A stretch of 64,000 bases of DNA, from the NCBI RefSeq assembly GCF_900156065.1, contig NZ_FTNF01000003.1, forward strand, positions 1 to 64,000, in the 5' to 3' direction. The DNA is from Micromonospora avicenniae (GTDB taxonomy: Bacteria > Actinomycetota > Actinomycetes > Mycobacteriales > Micromonosporaceae). The translations under genes were made by a program, and so were the position numbers. Below the pieces are notes generated by a model that saw nothing but the letters and a program-made list of their open reading frames with translations, searched no databases and was not told where the DNA came from. This document shows positions 33,845 through 42,627 of this stretch, piece after piece (within the stretch, counting starts at the first letter, position 1; every line of letters begins with the position of its first letter).

Positions 33845-36800
33845 GTGCCTCCGTTCAGCGCCGTACCCCCCGGTGGCCGCCCGCCGTTCGTCGCGGACCT
33901 GCACATCCACTCCAAGTACTCCCGCGCCTGCAGCCGTGACCTCACCCTGCCGAACCTCGGCTGGTGGGCCCGACGCAAGGGCATCGGACTGCTCGGCACC
34001 GGCGACTTCACCCACCCCTCCTGGTACGACCACCTGCGCGAAACCCTGCACCCGGCCGAGCCCGGCCTCTACCGGCTCAGTCCGGAAGCGGAGCGGGACA
34101 TCGCCCGGCGGCTGCCACCTCGGCTGGCCAGCGAGGCCGAGAGCGATCCGGTCCGCTTCATGCTCAGCGTGGAGATCTCCACGATCTACAAGCGGGACGA
34201 GCGCACCCGCAAGGTGCACCACCTGATCTACCTACCGGACCTGGACGCGGTGGCCCGGTTCAACGCCGCGCTCGGCCGGATCGGCAACCTCGGCTCCGAC
34301 GGCCGGCCGATCCTCGGCCTGGACTCCCGCGATCTGCTGGAGATCACCCTGGAGGCCAGCGCCGACGGTTACCTGGTGCCCGCGCACATCTGGACGCCGT
34401 GGTTCTCCGCCCTCGGCTCGAAGTCCGGCTTCGACGCGATCGCGGACTGCTACGCGGACCTGGCCGAGCACATCTTCGCCGTGGAGACCGGCCTCTCCTC
34501 CGATCCGGAGATGAACTGGCGGGTCGGCAGCCTGGACGCGTACCGGCTGGTGTCCAACTCGGACGCGCACTCGCCACCGGCGCTCGCCCGAGAGGCGACC
34601 GTCTTCGCCACCGACCGCGACTACTTCGCGGTACGCGACGCGCTGCGCAGCGGTGACGGCCTCGCCGGGACCGTCGAGTTCTTCCCCGAGGAGGGGAAGT
34701 ACCACGCCGACGGCCACCGGCTCTGCGGGGTCAACTGGTCTCCGGAGCAGACCCGCGCGGCGGGCGGACGCTGTCCCGAGTGCGGCAAGCCGCTGACCGT
34801 CGGCGTACTCAGCCGGGTCGAGGAGCTGGCGGACCGTCCGGCGGGGCACCGGCCGGAGCACGCGCGCGAGGTGACCCACCTGGTGCCGCTGGCCGAGATC
34901 CTCGGCGAGATCAACGGTGTGGGCGCCCGCTCGAAGAGGGTCGACGGGAAGCTCAACGAGCTGCTCGCCGCGCTCGGACCGGAGCTGGAGATCCTGACCG
35001 GCACGCCACTCGACGAGATCAGAAGGGTCGGCGGCGAGTTGCTCGCCGAGGGCATCGGCCGGCTGCGCCGGGGCGAGGTCCGCCGGGTGCCCGGCTACGA
35101 CGGCGAGTACGGCGTCATCACGCTCTTCGATCCGACGGAGTTGCGCGGGCGAGCCGGCGGAACGCAGGTGGAGGCACTCTTCGACGTACCGGTGCCGGAG
35201 CAGCGCCGGCCCGCGGAGGCGGCGGCGAAACCGCGCGCCAAGCGCCCGGCGGCGGCCAAGGCCGAGCCGAAGCGGAAGGTAGCGCCGCCGCCCCCACCGC
35301 CGATCGCGCCGCCGCCGTCCCCGCACGAACCGTTCGAACCGATGCTCGCCGGCATGGAGGAGGTCGGCACCGGGCTGCTGGACCGGCTCGACGCGATGCA
35401 GCGGGTGGCCGCCTCGGCACCGGGCGGTCCGCTGCTCATCGTGGCGGGGCCGGGCACCGGCAAGACGCGGACGCTGACCCACCGGATCGCCTACCTCTGC
35501 GCCGAGCTGAACGTCTTCCCGGAGCACTGCCTGGCGATCACGTTCACCCGTCGCGCGGCGGAGGAGCTGCGGCAGCGCCTCGACGCCCTGCTCGGGCCGG
35601 TGACCGAGGACATCACGGTCGGCACGTTCCATTCGCTCGGGCTCACCATCCTGCGGGAGAACACCGCTGCGGCCGAGCTCCCGACGGACTTCCGGATCGC
35701 CGACGACGCCGACCGCGCGGCTGCCCGCGTCGAGGCGGGCGACGACCTGGCCGCGTACACCGCGTTGCTGCGCAAGCAGGGGTTGGTCGACCTGGACGAG
35801 CTGCTCACCCTGCCGGTGGCGCTGCTGCGGGCGGACCGGACACTGGTCGAGCGTTACCGGGACCGCTGGCGGTGGATCTTCGTCGACGAATACCAGGACG
35901 TCGACGCGGTGCAGTACGAGCTGCTGCGTCTGCTCAGCCCGCCGGACGGCAACCTCTGCGCGATCGGCGACCCGGACCAGGCCATCTACTCGTTCCGGGG
36001 CGCCGACGTCGGCTACTTCCTGCGTTTCTCGCAGGACTTCACCGACGCCCGGCTGGTCCGCCTGAACCGCAACTACCGCTCGTCGGCGCCGATCCTCGCC
36101 GCCGCGGTACAGGCGATCGCGCCGACGTCGCTGGTGCGCGGCCGACGGCTGGACCCGGCCCGCCTCGACCCGGAGGCTCCGCTGGTCGGGCGCTACGCGG
36201 CGGCCTCCGTCGCCGACGAGGCGGACTTCGTCGTACGCACGATCGACGAACTGGTCGGCGGACTGTCCCACCGGTCGCTGGACTCCGGCCGGATCGACGG
36301 TCGGTCCACCTCACTCTCGTTCGGCGACATCGCGGTGCTGTACCGCACCGACTCCCAGGCCGCACCGATCATGGACGCGCTCGGCCGGGCGAACATCCCG
36401 GTCCAGAAGCGTTCACACGACCGGCTCCGGGACCGTCCGGGCGTGGCGGCGATCGCCCGCGAGCTACGACACGCGTCCGGGCTCGGCGGCGGCCTGGCCG
36501 CCCGGGTACGCCTGGCCGGCGAGGTGGTGGCGGAGCGCTTCGCGACCCCGACGCTGGACGGCGCCGGGTCGGTACGCCCCGAGGATGTCCGGACGGCCGT
36601 CGACCTGCTCACCCCGCTCGCCCGCCGTTGCGGAGACGACCTGGAACTCTTCCTGTCCCAGCTGGCGACCGGCGCCGAGGTCGACGCGCTCGACCCACGG
36701 GCCGAGGCGGTCACGCTGCTCACCCTGCATGCCGCCAAGGGGCTGGAGTTCCCGGTGGTCTTCCTGATCGGTGCCGAGGACGGGCTGCTGCCACTGCGCT

Positions 36801-37039
36801 GGCCGGGCTCGACTCCGGACGAGGACGCCATCGCCGAGGAACGACGGCTCTTCTTCGTCGGTCTGACCCGGGCACAGGACCGGCTCTACCTGAGCCACGC
36901 GGCCCGCCGTACCCGGCAGGGCACGGAACGCGAGTGCAACCCGTCGCCCTTCCTGGAGTCGATCGATCCCGGACTGTTCGAACGTTTCGGGGACGCCGAG
37001 CCCCGACGTCCCAAGGACCGCCAGCTCCGCCTGCTGTGA
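33845..37039 (+). CDS. PHP/EndoQ-like nuclease fused to UvrD-type helicase
   Basis: A 1064-residue fusion. Residues 10-390 are a PHP domain like endonuclease Q: VADLHIHSKYSRACSRDL, GLLGTGDFTHPSW, a histidine-rich PAHIWTPWFSALGSKSGF, SNSDAHSPP, and a zinc ribbon with Cys294, Cys310 and Cys313. After a Lys/Pro-rich linker (about 455-500) a complete SF1A helicase follows: GPGTGKT (535-541), TFTRRAAEELRQRL, VDEYQDV, GDPDQAIYSFRGAD, LTLHAAKGLEFPVVFL and FVGLTRAQDRLYLS. EndoQ cuts next to deaminated bases; the helicase would unwind. GTG 33845 follows CAGGAT by five bases; the upstream frame is non-coding. Confidence 0.9.
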   Translation: MPPFSAVPPGGRPPFVADLHIHSKYSRACSRDLTLPNLGWWARRKGIGLLGTGDFTHPSWYDHLRETLHPAEPGLYRLSPEAERDIARRLPPRLASEAESDPVRFMLSVEISTIYKRDERTRKVHHLIYLPDLDAVARFNAALGRIGNLGSDGRPILGLDSRDLLEITLEASADGYLVPAHIWTPWFSALGSKSGFDAIADCYADLAEHIFAVETGLSSDPEMNWRVGSLDAYRLVSNSDAHSPPALAREATVFATDRDYFAVRDALRSGDGLAGTVEFFPEEGKYHADGHRLCGVNWSPEQTRAAGGRCPECGKPLTVGVLSRVEELADRPAGHRPEHAREVTHLVPLAEILGEINGVGARSKRVDGKLNELLAALGPELEILTGTPLDEIRRVGGELLAEGIGRLRRGEVRRVPGYDGEYGVITLFDPTELRGRAGGTQVEALFDVPVPEQRRPAEAAAKPRAKRPAAAKAEPKRKVAPPPPPPIAPPPSPHEPFEPMLAGMEEVGTGLLDRLDAMQRVAASAPGGPLLIVAGPGTGKTRTLTHRIAYLCAELNVFPEHCLAITFTRRAAEELRQRLDALLGPVTEDITVGTFHSLGLTILRENTAAAELPTDFRIADDADRAAARVEAGDDLAAYTALLRKQGLVDLDELLTLPVALLRADRTLVERYRDRWRWIFVDEYQDVDAVQYELLRLLSPPDGNLCAIGDPDQAIYSFRGADVGYFLRFSQDFTDARLVRLNRNYRSSAPILAAAVQAIAPTSLVRGRRLDPARLDPEAPLVGRYAAASVADEADFVVRTIDELVGGLSHRSLDSGRIDGRSTSLSFGDIAVLYRTDSQAAPIMDALGRANIPVQKRSHDRLRDRPGVAAIARELRHASGLGGGLAARVRLAGEVVAERFATPTLDGAGSVRPEDVRTAVDLLTPLARRCGDDLELFLSQLATGAEVDALDPRAEAVTLLTLHAAKGLEFPVVFLIGAEDGLLPLRWPGSTPDEDAIAEERRLFFVGLTRAQDRLYLSHAARRTRQGTERECNPSPFLESIDPGLFERFGDAEPRRPKDRQLRLL

Positions 37040-37140
37040 ACCGGTCGGCGGGCGCGATCGATGCGCCCGTTCCGACAGGCCTCGCCGGACGGCGGGCTCG
37101 GACGCGGTGCGCGCGCACCGCGCGGCTCAGGCTGAAGTGA

Positions 37141-37172
37141 GCCCGGCGGGTCGGCTCGCCCGCCCGCCGGGC
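37141..37172. terminator. GC-rich hairpin between convergent genes
   Basis: A perfect 10-base stem GCCCGGCGGG (37141-37150) with 37163-37172 and a 12-base loop, in the 211-base gap between the helicase and prepilin peptidase 3' ends. No T-run follows. Confidence 0.6.
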
Positions 37173-37250
37173 TGGCGGCCGCCGCGTGCTTGGGAGCTGC
37201 CCGGGCGGGACTCGCCGGGGCGCTCGCCCTGGCCCGGGGGGGGCTGCCGG

Positions 37251-37910
37251 TCAGGCGATCAGCGCCGCGAGCCAGGCGCCGGCCAGGATGGCCGGGCCGA
37301 ACGGCAGTGCGGTGTCCCGGCGTACCCGGCCGGCGGCCAGCAGGGCGAGAGCCCAGACTCCGCCCAGCACGTGCGGCAGAACGAGCCCCCAGGCGAGGGC
37401 CGGCCAACCCAGCCAGCCGAGCGGCAGGCCCAGCGCGGTGGCGAGCTTGACGTCGCCGAAGCCGAGCCGGGAGCCCGGTAGCAGCGCCAGGAGCAGACCC
37501 ACGGTGAGCGAGACGGCGGCGCCGGCGGCGGCCATCGGCAGCCGGAGCAGCTCGCCGCCGGTGGCTGCCACCGCGACCAGTCCGAGCGTGCCCGCCGCCG
37601 CCGTCGTGCCCACCAGCGGATCGGGAAGTCGCAGGCAGGTCAGATCCACCACGGACAGCGCCAGGCCGACGGCCGCGATCAGCAGGAACACGGGCAGTGC
37701 CGGCTCGGCGCCGTGGGCGGCGGCCAGCCCGCCGAAGACCACGCCACCGGCGACCGCGAGCCCGGGCCGGGCCCAGTGCGATCCCGGCCCGAGGAGCCCG
37801 GGCCGCAGATCACGGGAACCCGGCGCGAGGAAGCGGCCGGCGAGCGCCGGGGTGGCCGATCCGGCGAGCACACCGAGGAGCACCACGACGATCAGTGGGC
37901 CGGCGGACAC
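37251..37910 (-). CDS. Prepilin peptidase (A24 family)
   Basis: A 219-residue membrane aspartyl protease that would cut prepilin-like signal peptides. The two catalytic Asp residues are in DLTCLRLPDPLV and in the GxGD-type motif LGFGDVKLATALGL. About seven hydrophobic helices fill the protein. It lacks the N-terminal cytoplasmic methylase domain of PilD, as is usual in actinobacteria. No pilin or tad genes are nearby. GTG 37910 is 10 bases after the EamA stop, so the two are probably co-transcribed. Confidence 0.88.
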   Translation of the reverse strand: MSAGPLIVVVLLGVLAGSATPALAGRFLAPGSRDLRPGLLGPGSHWARPGLAVAGGVVFGGLAAAHGAEPALPVFLLIAAVGLALSVVDLTCLRLPDPLVGTTAAAGTLGLVAVAATGGELLRLPMAAAGAAVSLTVGLLLALLPGSRLGFGDVKLATALGLPLGWLGWPALAWGLVLPHVLGGVWALALLAAGRVRRDTALPFGPAILAGAWLAALIA

Positions 37911-37920
37911 CGGCCGGACG

Positions 37921-38952
37921 TTACCGGCGAGGTCCTCCCAGCGAGGCCCCGGAACCGGAAGGTGCGGGCTCCGGCTCGGTGGACGCGCGGCGCCCCGGAC
38001 GCTCGGTGGTCACCACCAGGGCGACCCCGACCACGATCACCGCGCCACCGAGCAGCACCTGCGTGGTGATCGGCTCGGCGGCCAGCACCGCGCCGAGCGC
38101 CACCGCCACCGCCGGGTTGACGTAGGCGTACGTCGAGACGAGCGAGAGCGGCGCGCTCTGCAGCAGCCAGACGTACGCCGTGAAGGCGACCAGCGAGCCG
38201 GCCACCATCAGGTAGCCGAGCGCGAGCCAGGAACGTCCGCTCACCTCGGCCGGGTCGAAACCGCGCAGTTCGCCCCGGCCCAGCGAGAGCAGGACGAGCG
38301 CCACCGCGCCGGCCGCCATCTCGTAGACGGTGGCGACGAACGGGTCGGCGGGCATCCGGAGGCGGCCGGAGAGGAACGACCCGATCGACCAGCTGGCGGC
38401 TCCCGCGACCACGGTGAGCGCCCCGGCCAGCGGCACGGCGTCCGCACCTCCGCTCGGCAGGACGAGCAGGACCAGCCCGACGAAGCCGACGCTGACTCCG
38501 GCGACCGTCCAGAACCGGGGCCGGTCCCCGGTCACCGCGCGGATCACCACCACCAGCAGTGGCACCGTGGCGACCAGCAGCGCGGCGATACCCGAGGGCA
38601 ACGCGACCCCGGGCGGCCCGGACTCGGCGAGCACCACGAGTCCGTTGCCGCCGGCAAGCAGGAGGAGCCCCACGAGCGCCGCCGAGCCGAGCTGCCGCCG
38701 GTCGACCCGGAGGGCTCCCGGCCCGCGTCGTATCCGCAGGACGACCGCCAGTACCAGGGCGGCGACGGCGAACCGGGCTGCCGCCGAGGCGAGCGCCGGC
38801 ATGGTCTCCACCGCGATCCGGATACCCAGATACGTGGAGCCCCAGAGCAGGTAGACCAGTAGGAGCGCGGTCCAGACCAGAGCGGGCGCGGCGGTCGCGG
38901 GTCGACCGGACCGGTCGCCGGCACGGGACGGACGAGACGGAGTCGAGGTCAT
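37921..38952 (-). CDS. EamA/DMT family transporter
   Basis: A 343-residue drug/metabolite transporter with ten membrane helices in two EamA repeats. The first contains LLLVYLLWGSTYLGIRIAVE and the second ASWSIGSFLSGRL with AYVWLLQSAPLSLVSTYAYVNPAVAVALG. The C-terminus is hydrophilic. These proteins export amino acids, purines or drugs; the substrate is unknown. ATG 38952 has TAGCGT nine bases upstream on its strand. Confidence 0.92.
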   Translation of the reverse strand: MTSTPSRPSRAGDRSGRPATAAPALVWTALLLVYLLWGSTYLGIRIAVETMPALASAAARFAVAALVLAVVLRIRRGPGALRVDRRQLGSAALVGLLLLAGGNGLVVLAESGPPGVALPSGIAALLVATVPLLVVVIRAVTGDRPRFWTVAGVSVGFVGLVLLVLPSGGADAVPLAGALTVVAGAASWSIGSFLSGRLRMPADPFVATVYEMAAGAVALVLLSLGRGELRGFDPAEVSGRSWLALGYLMVAGSLVAFTAYVWLLQSAPLSLVSTYAYVNPAVAVALGAVLAAEPITTQVLLGGAVIVVGVALVVTTERPGRRASTEPEPAPSGSGASLGGPRR

Positions 38953-39033
38953 CGTCGGTCCACGCTACGGTGACGTCGGTGTCGGCGTCCCGCCTTGGTG
39001 GCCGGCCTCTCACCATCGTCCAGGAGGGCGTTC

Positions 39034-39780
39034 ATGGCGAACTACGGATCATCGGGTGGCGGACCCGCGGAGCCGTGGCGCGGGCAGCGGCCTTATCCGG
39101 GGTACCACGATCACGGGGCGCAGCGGCCGGCCGAACCGGGGTCGCGCCATGACGAGCCGCGGTACGCCGAGCCTCGTCACGAGGAGCCGCGCCACGACGG
39201 CTACCGCTACGAGGAGCGGTCCCGTGCCACCGACGACCGAGCCGGGGCGGTCCCGCAGCCGGCGTACGACTCCGGCTGGGACCCGGTCGGCGGTCCGGTG
39301 CCGTACGCCGGGGCGCCGACCCCACCGCGGCGCCGGCGCCGGCCGCTTGTCGTGGTGCTGGCCGTCGTCGCACTGCTCGTGCTGGCCGGTGGTTCCGCGC
39401 TCTACCTCCTGGCCGACGGGAACGAGTCGCCGTCGGTGGCCGCGCCGACCAGCGCGGCTCCGACCGCGTCGGCGGATCCGGACGTGCCCGTCCCGACGGG
39501 ACCGGCGACCACTGCGGCACCGGAGTCGTCGGCCGATCCTCGCTTCGCGAAGGTGGGCCAGTGTGTCCGCGACGCGGGCACCACGGATGGCAAGCCGAAG
39601 CTGTTGATCAGCTCCTGCACCTCGAACACGTACGAGGTGCTGCGCCGCTTCGACGGCACCACGAGCGGTGAGAAGGACGCCGAGGCGAAGTGCGGCCGGG
39701 TCCAGGGCTACACCAACTGGTTCTTCTACGACAGCGAGCTGGACACCCTCGACTTCGTCCTCTGCCTCAAGCAGCGGTAG
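39034..39780 (+). CDS. LppU/SCO3897-like single-pass membrane protein
   Basis: A 248-residue protein. Residues 1-105 are cytoplasmic and rich in Arg, His, Glu and Pro, with repeats of EPRH/EPRY. One helix (RPLVVVLAVVALLVLAGGSALYLL) is followed by a Pro/Thr/Ala linker and a C-terminal extracellular domain. That domain has VGQCVRDAGTTD, SSCTSNTYEVL, DAEAKCG and FVLCLKQR; four cysteines can form two disulfides, as in LppU-like proteins. Function is unknown. ATG 39034 follows AGGAGGG. A strong terminator is 16 bases downstream. Confidence 0.78.
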   Translation: MANYGSSGGGPAEPWRGQRPYPGYHDHGAQRPAEPGSRHDEPRYAEPRHEEPRHDGYRYEERSRATDDRAGAVPQPAYDSGWDPVGGPVPYAGAPTPPRRRRRPLVVVLAVVALLVLAGGSALYLLADGNESPSVAAPTSAAPTASADPDVPVPTGPATTAAPESSADPRFAKVGQCVRDAGTTDGKPKLLISSCTSNTYEVLRRFDGTTSGEKDAEAKCGRVQGYTNWFFYDSELDTLDFVLCLKQR

Positions 39781-39796
39781 AGCGGTACCCGTAGCC

Positions 39797-39840
39797 AAAA
39801 CTAGGGCTGTCTAGCGTGTCGGCTAGACAGCCCTAGTTTT
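39797..39840. terminator. Perfect 19-bp hairpin with A-run and T-run (bidirectional terminator)
   Basis: Arms 39797-39815 and 39822-39840 are exact complements (AAAACTAGGGCTGTCTAGC) with a six-base loop GTGTCG. The left arm begins with AAAA and the right arm ends in TTTT, so it can work in both directions. It lies 16 bases after the LppU-like stop. It is unusually AT-rich and CTAG-rich for this genome. Confidence 0.85.
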
Positions 39841-39955
39841 AGGGAGACCGGCAATAGGACTGGCGCCGCCCTGTTGCCGGCCTCTCAGGTCGAGGATCCG
39901 CGACACGCCGGTAGCTTCATCTATCCATGTCTAGCCCCACCGCTAGATGGCCCGA

Positions 39956-39961
39956 TACTGT
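39956..39961 (+). promoter_or_regulatory. TACTGT -10 box of AAA ATPase gene (leaderless)
   Basis: TACTGT ends seven bases before GTG 39969 and supports that start over ATG 39927. Confidence 0.5.
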
Positions 39962-39968
39962 GCGATGC

Positions 39969-41210
39969 GTGGATCCGGTCCGCAACCCGTACGCCCCGGG
40001 CGCCGGTCAGCGCCCGCCCGAACTCGCCGGGCGGGGGCGGGAGCTGGACGTCTTCGACATCGTGCTGGAGCGCATCGCCCGAGGGCGGCCGGAGCGGAGC
40101 CTGATGCTGACCGGCCTCCGGGGCGTCGGCAAGACGGTGCTGCTCAACACCCTGCGCTCGCAGGCGATCAATCGACTCTGGGGCAGCGGAAAGATCGAAG
40201 CCAGACCGGACCAGTCCCTGCGTCGCCCCGTCGCCGCCGCGCTGCACATGGCGGTGCGGGAACTCGCGCCCCGGCACCGCGCCCCGGACCGGATCGACGC
40301 CTTCCTCGGCGTGCTCAAGGCGTTCGCGATGCGTGCCGCGCCCACCGGGCGGGGTGGCGCCGCCCCGAAACTGCGCGACCGTTGGCAGCCCGGCATCGAC
40401 GTTCCGGCCAGCAGCGGTCGGGCCGACTCCGGCGACATCGAGATCGACCTGGTCGAGTTGCTGACCGACGCCGCCGCGGTGGCCAGCGACGTGGGCACCG
40501 GCGTGGCCATCTTCATCGACGAGATGCAGGACCTCGGCCCCGAGGACGTGTCGGCGCTCTGCGCCGCCTGCCACGAGCTCTCCCAGATAGGCGCGCCGCT
40601 GATCGTGGTCGGCGCCGGCCTGCCCCACCTGCCGGCCGTGCTCAGCGCCGCGAAGTCGTACTCCGAGCGTCTCTTCCGCTACCAGCGGATCGACCGGCTC
40701 GACCGGATCGCCGCCGACCAGGCGCTCTGCGCGCCGGCCGAACGCGAAGAGGTGGAGTACGAGCCGAAGGCGCTCGACCTGCTCTACGAGAAGTCCGGCG
40801 GCTACCCGTACTTCGTGCAGGCGTACGGGAAGGCCACCTGGGACCATGCGCCGCGTTCCCCCATCACCGCCGCGGACGTCCGGGTCGCCGCCCCCGAGGC
40901 CGAGGCCGAGTTGGCGGTGGGCTTCTTCGGCTCCCGCTTCGAGCGGGCCACTCCTGCCGAGCGCGAGTACATGCGGGCCATGGCCACACTTTCGCTGGTG
41001 GAGGCCGAGGCCGGTGGCACGATCAGGGACGACATGGACGCCGCCGTGCCGACCGCGGAGATCGCCCGCGCGCTCGGCCGCAAGCCGGCCAGCCTCTCCC
41101 CGGCCCGGGACGCACTGATCAAGAAGGGGCTCATCTACTCGGGTGAGCGTGGCACTGTCGCGTTCACCGTGCCGCACTTCGGTCGCTACCTGCGCACCCA
41201 GCCGGCCTGA
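39969..41210 (+). CDS. AAA-type ATPase with C-terminal winged helix
   Basis: A 413-residue ATP-binding protein of the archaeal-ATPase/STAND-like group. Walker A is LTGLRGVGKTVLL (about 45) and Walker B is VAIFIDEMQDLG (about 175). VVGAGLPHLPAVL is a sensor-1 region, and SGGYPYFVQAYGKATW lies in the lid. The C-terminal 80 residues form a winged helix (TAEIARALGRKPASLSPARDALIKKGLIYSG). It looks like an Orc1/Cdc6-style P-loop switch, but the DNA or protein target is unknown. GTG 39969 gives MDPVRNPYAPG. Confidence 0.82.
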   Translation: MDPVRNPYAPGAGQRPPELAGRGRELDVFDIVLERIARGRPERSLMLTGLRGVGKTVLLNTLRSQAINRLWGSGKIEARPDQSLRRPVAAALHMAVRELAPRHRAPDRIDAFLGVLKAFAMRAAPTGRGGAAPKLRDRWQPGIDVPASSGRADSGDIEIDLVELLTDAAAVASDVGTGVAIFIDEMQDLGPEDVSALCAACHELSQIGAPLIVVGAGLPHLPAVLSAAKSYSERLFRYQRIDRLDRIAADQALCAPAEREEVEYEPKALDLLYEKSGGYPYFVQAYGKATWDHAPRSPITAADVRVAAPEAEAELAVGFFGSRFERATPAEREYMRAMATLSLVEAEAGGTIRDDMDAAVPTAEIARALGRKPASLSPARDALIKKGLIYSGERGTVAFTVPHFGRYLRTQPA

Positions 41211-41255
41211 TCTCAGCCGGCCTGATCTCAGCCGGCTGCCCGAGGACCCTCCCGG

Positions 41256-41801
41256 TCAGACTTTCGCCCAGGGCGGCGGGAAGACCACCTCGCCCCGCGG
41301 CGGTGGCGGGGCGTCGCTGGTCGCCGGGGGCAACACCAGCGCCTGCCAGGGCTCTCCCAGGCCGGACCAGGGGCTGGTGAGACCCATCCGGTCGGCACGG
41401 CTGAAGCCGAAGCGGCGGTAGTAGGCCGGGCTGCCGAGCACCACCACGAGCCGCTCACCCAGCTCGGTCGCGGCGTCGAGGGCCGCCTGCACCACGGCCG
41501 TGCCGTGGCCGAGCTTCTGCCGATGCGGCGCAACCGCCACGGGACCGAGGGTCAACGCCCATGCGGAGCCCCGTTCGGATTTCACCCGTACGCGGGTGAG
41601 CAACGCGTAGCCGACCACCTCGCCGCCGTACTCGGCGACCATGGCGAGCTCAGGGATCCAGGCGTCGCAGGCCCGCAACTCTTCGACCAGCCCGACTTCG
41701 GGCGGGGCGGCCACGTCCGGGCGCGCGAACGCGGCGGCGAGCACCCGACGGACCGGCCCGGTGTCGGCCGGGCCCTCGGGTCGAAGCCGCAGCGTCGTCA
41801 C
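41256..41801 (-). CDS. GNAT family N-acetyltransferase
   Basis: A 181-residue acetyltransferase of the YhbS-like type. The acetyl-CoA site is GPVAVAPHRQKLGHGTAVVQAAL, and GSPAYYRRFGFSRADRMGL is the hallmark C-terminal motif. The substrate is unknown. GTG 41801 lies seven bases after TAACGT. A 15-base direct repeat (41199-41228) lies between this gene's 3' end and the convergent ATPase gene. Confidence 0.88.
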   Translation of the reverse strand: MTTLRLRPEGPADTGPVRRVLAAAFARPDVAAPPEVGLVEELRACDAWIPELAMVAEYGGEVVGYALLTRVRVKSERGSAWALTLGPVAVAPHRQKLGHGTAVVQAALDAATELGERLVVVLGSPAYYRRFGFSRADRMGLTSPWSGLGEPWQALVLPPATSDAPPPPRGEVVFPPPWAKV

Positions 41802-41808
41802 CCGCGCG

Positions 41809-41814
41809 ACGTTA
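41809..41814 (-). promoter_or_regulatory. TAACGT -10 box of GNAT gene (leaderless)
   Basis: On the minus strand TAACGT ends seven bases before GTG 41801. Confidence 0.5.
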
Positions 41815-41935
41815 CCCGCCGGGACGCGTCCATCCGCGACGGTCGCTCGAATCGGCGTGGCGCGACGTGCACATGCGCCGATCCGGATCGGCCGTTGCCG
41901 GGGTGGCCGGGGCCGCGACGGGGTATGACTGAGCC

Positions 41936-42484
41936 ATGAAACCCGTACGCTCCCTCGCCCGCGCCATGTTGAGCGGCATCTTCGTGGTCGGCGGGTGTCG
42001 CAACTTCACGAATCCGGAGCGGCTGGCACCGACCGCCAAGCCGATCGTCGACCGCGTGGAACCGCTGCTCGAGCAGGTGAACCCCCGCATCCCGACCGAC
42101 GCCGTGACGCTGATCCGGGCCACCGGGGCGGTACAGGTCGGTGCCGGGCTGCTGTTCGCCACCGGGAAGCTCACCCGGCCGATGGCGCTGGTGCTGGCCG
42201 GGACGCTGGTGCCGGTGACGCTCGCCGGGCACCGCTTCTGGGAGAACGAGGACCCGCTGGCGCGGGCCAACAACCGGGTGCACTTCCTGAAGAACGTCGG
42301 GATCCTCGGTGGGCTTCTCCTCGCCGCCGCCGATACACAGGGCAAGCCGGGGATCCGTTGGCGTACCGGCCACCGCATCGGCCATTCCCGACGCTCGGTG
42401 CAGCGGGCAGTCCGCAGCGCCCGGCGCGAGGCGCGGGTGGCGGCTGCCCGGGCCGCGAGCACGGCTCGCCGACTACCGGGCTGA
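41936..42484 (+). CDS. DoxX family membrane protein
   Basis: A 182-residue DoxX-type protein. LARAMLSGIFVVGGCRNFTNP is the usual first helix and motif, with ATGAVQVGAGLLFATGKLTRPMALVLAG and NNRVHFLKNVGILGGLLLAAAD as further helices. A long arginine-rich C-terminal tail (about 145-182) follows. DoxX proteins may assemble with redox or superoxide-detoxifying proteins in actinobacteria; the role here is open. It is divergent from the GNAT gene. Confidence 0.88.
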   Translation: MKPVRSLARAMLSGIFVVGGCRNFTNPERLAPTAKPIVDRVEPLLEQVNPRIPTDAVTLIRATGAVQVGAGLLFATGKLTRPMALVLAGTLVPVTLAGHRFWENEDPLARANNRVHFLKNVGILGGLLLAAADTQGKPGIRWRTGHRIGHSRRSVQRAVRSARREARVAAARAASTARRLPG

Positions 42485-42627
42485 CCTGCGTCGATACCTC
42501 CCCTCGACACACCGCACCCTGTCCAACACCGCGAATCACCTGAACCGCCCGGTAGGCGTTAACGCGGTGGAAATGTCAAAAACATGTGTGGGATCGGACA
42601 CGGTCGCATAACGCGGGAGGCACTGAC

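Noticed and set aside
32237..36271. Very long open frames antisense to the metallophosphoesterase and helicase genes (about 660-680 codons each).
   Set aside because: They mirror strong third-position GC bias of the real genes, show no domain and lack ribosome sites.
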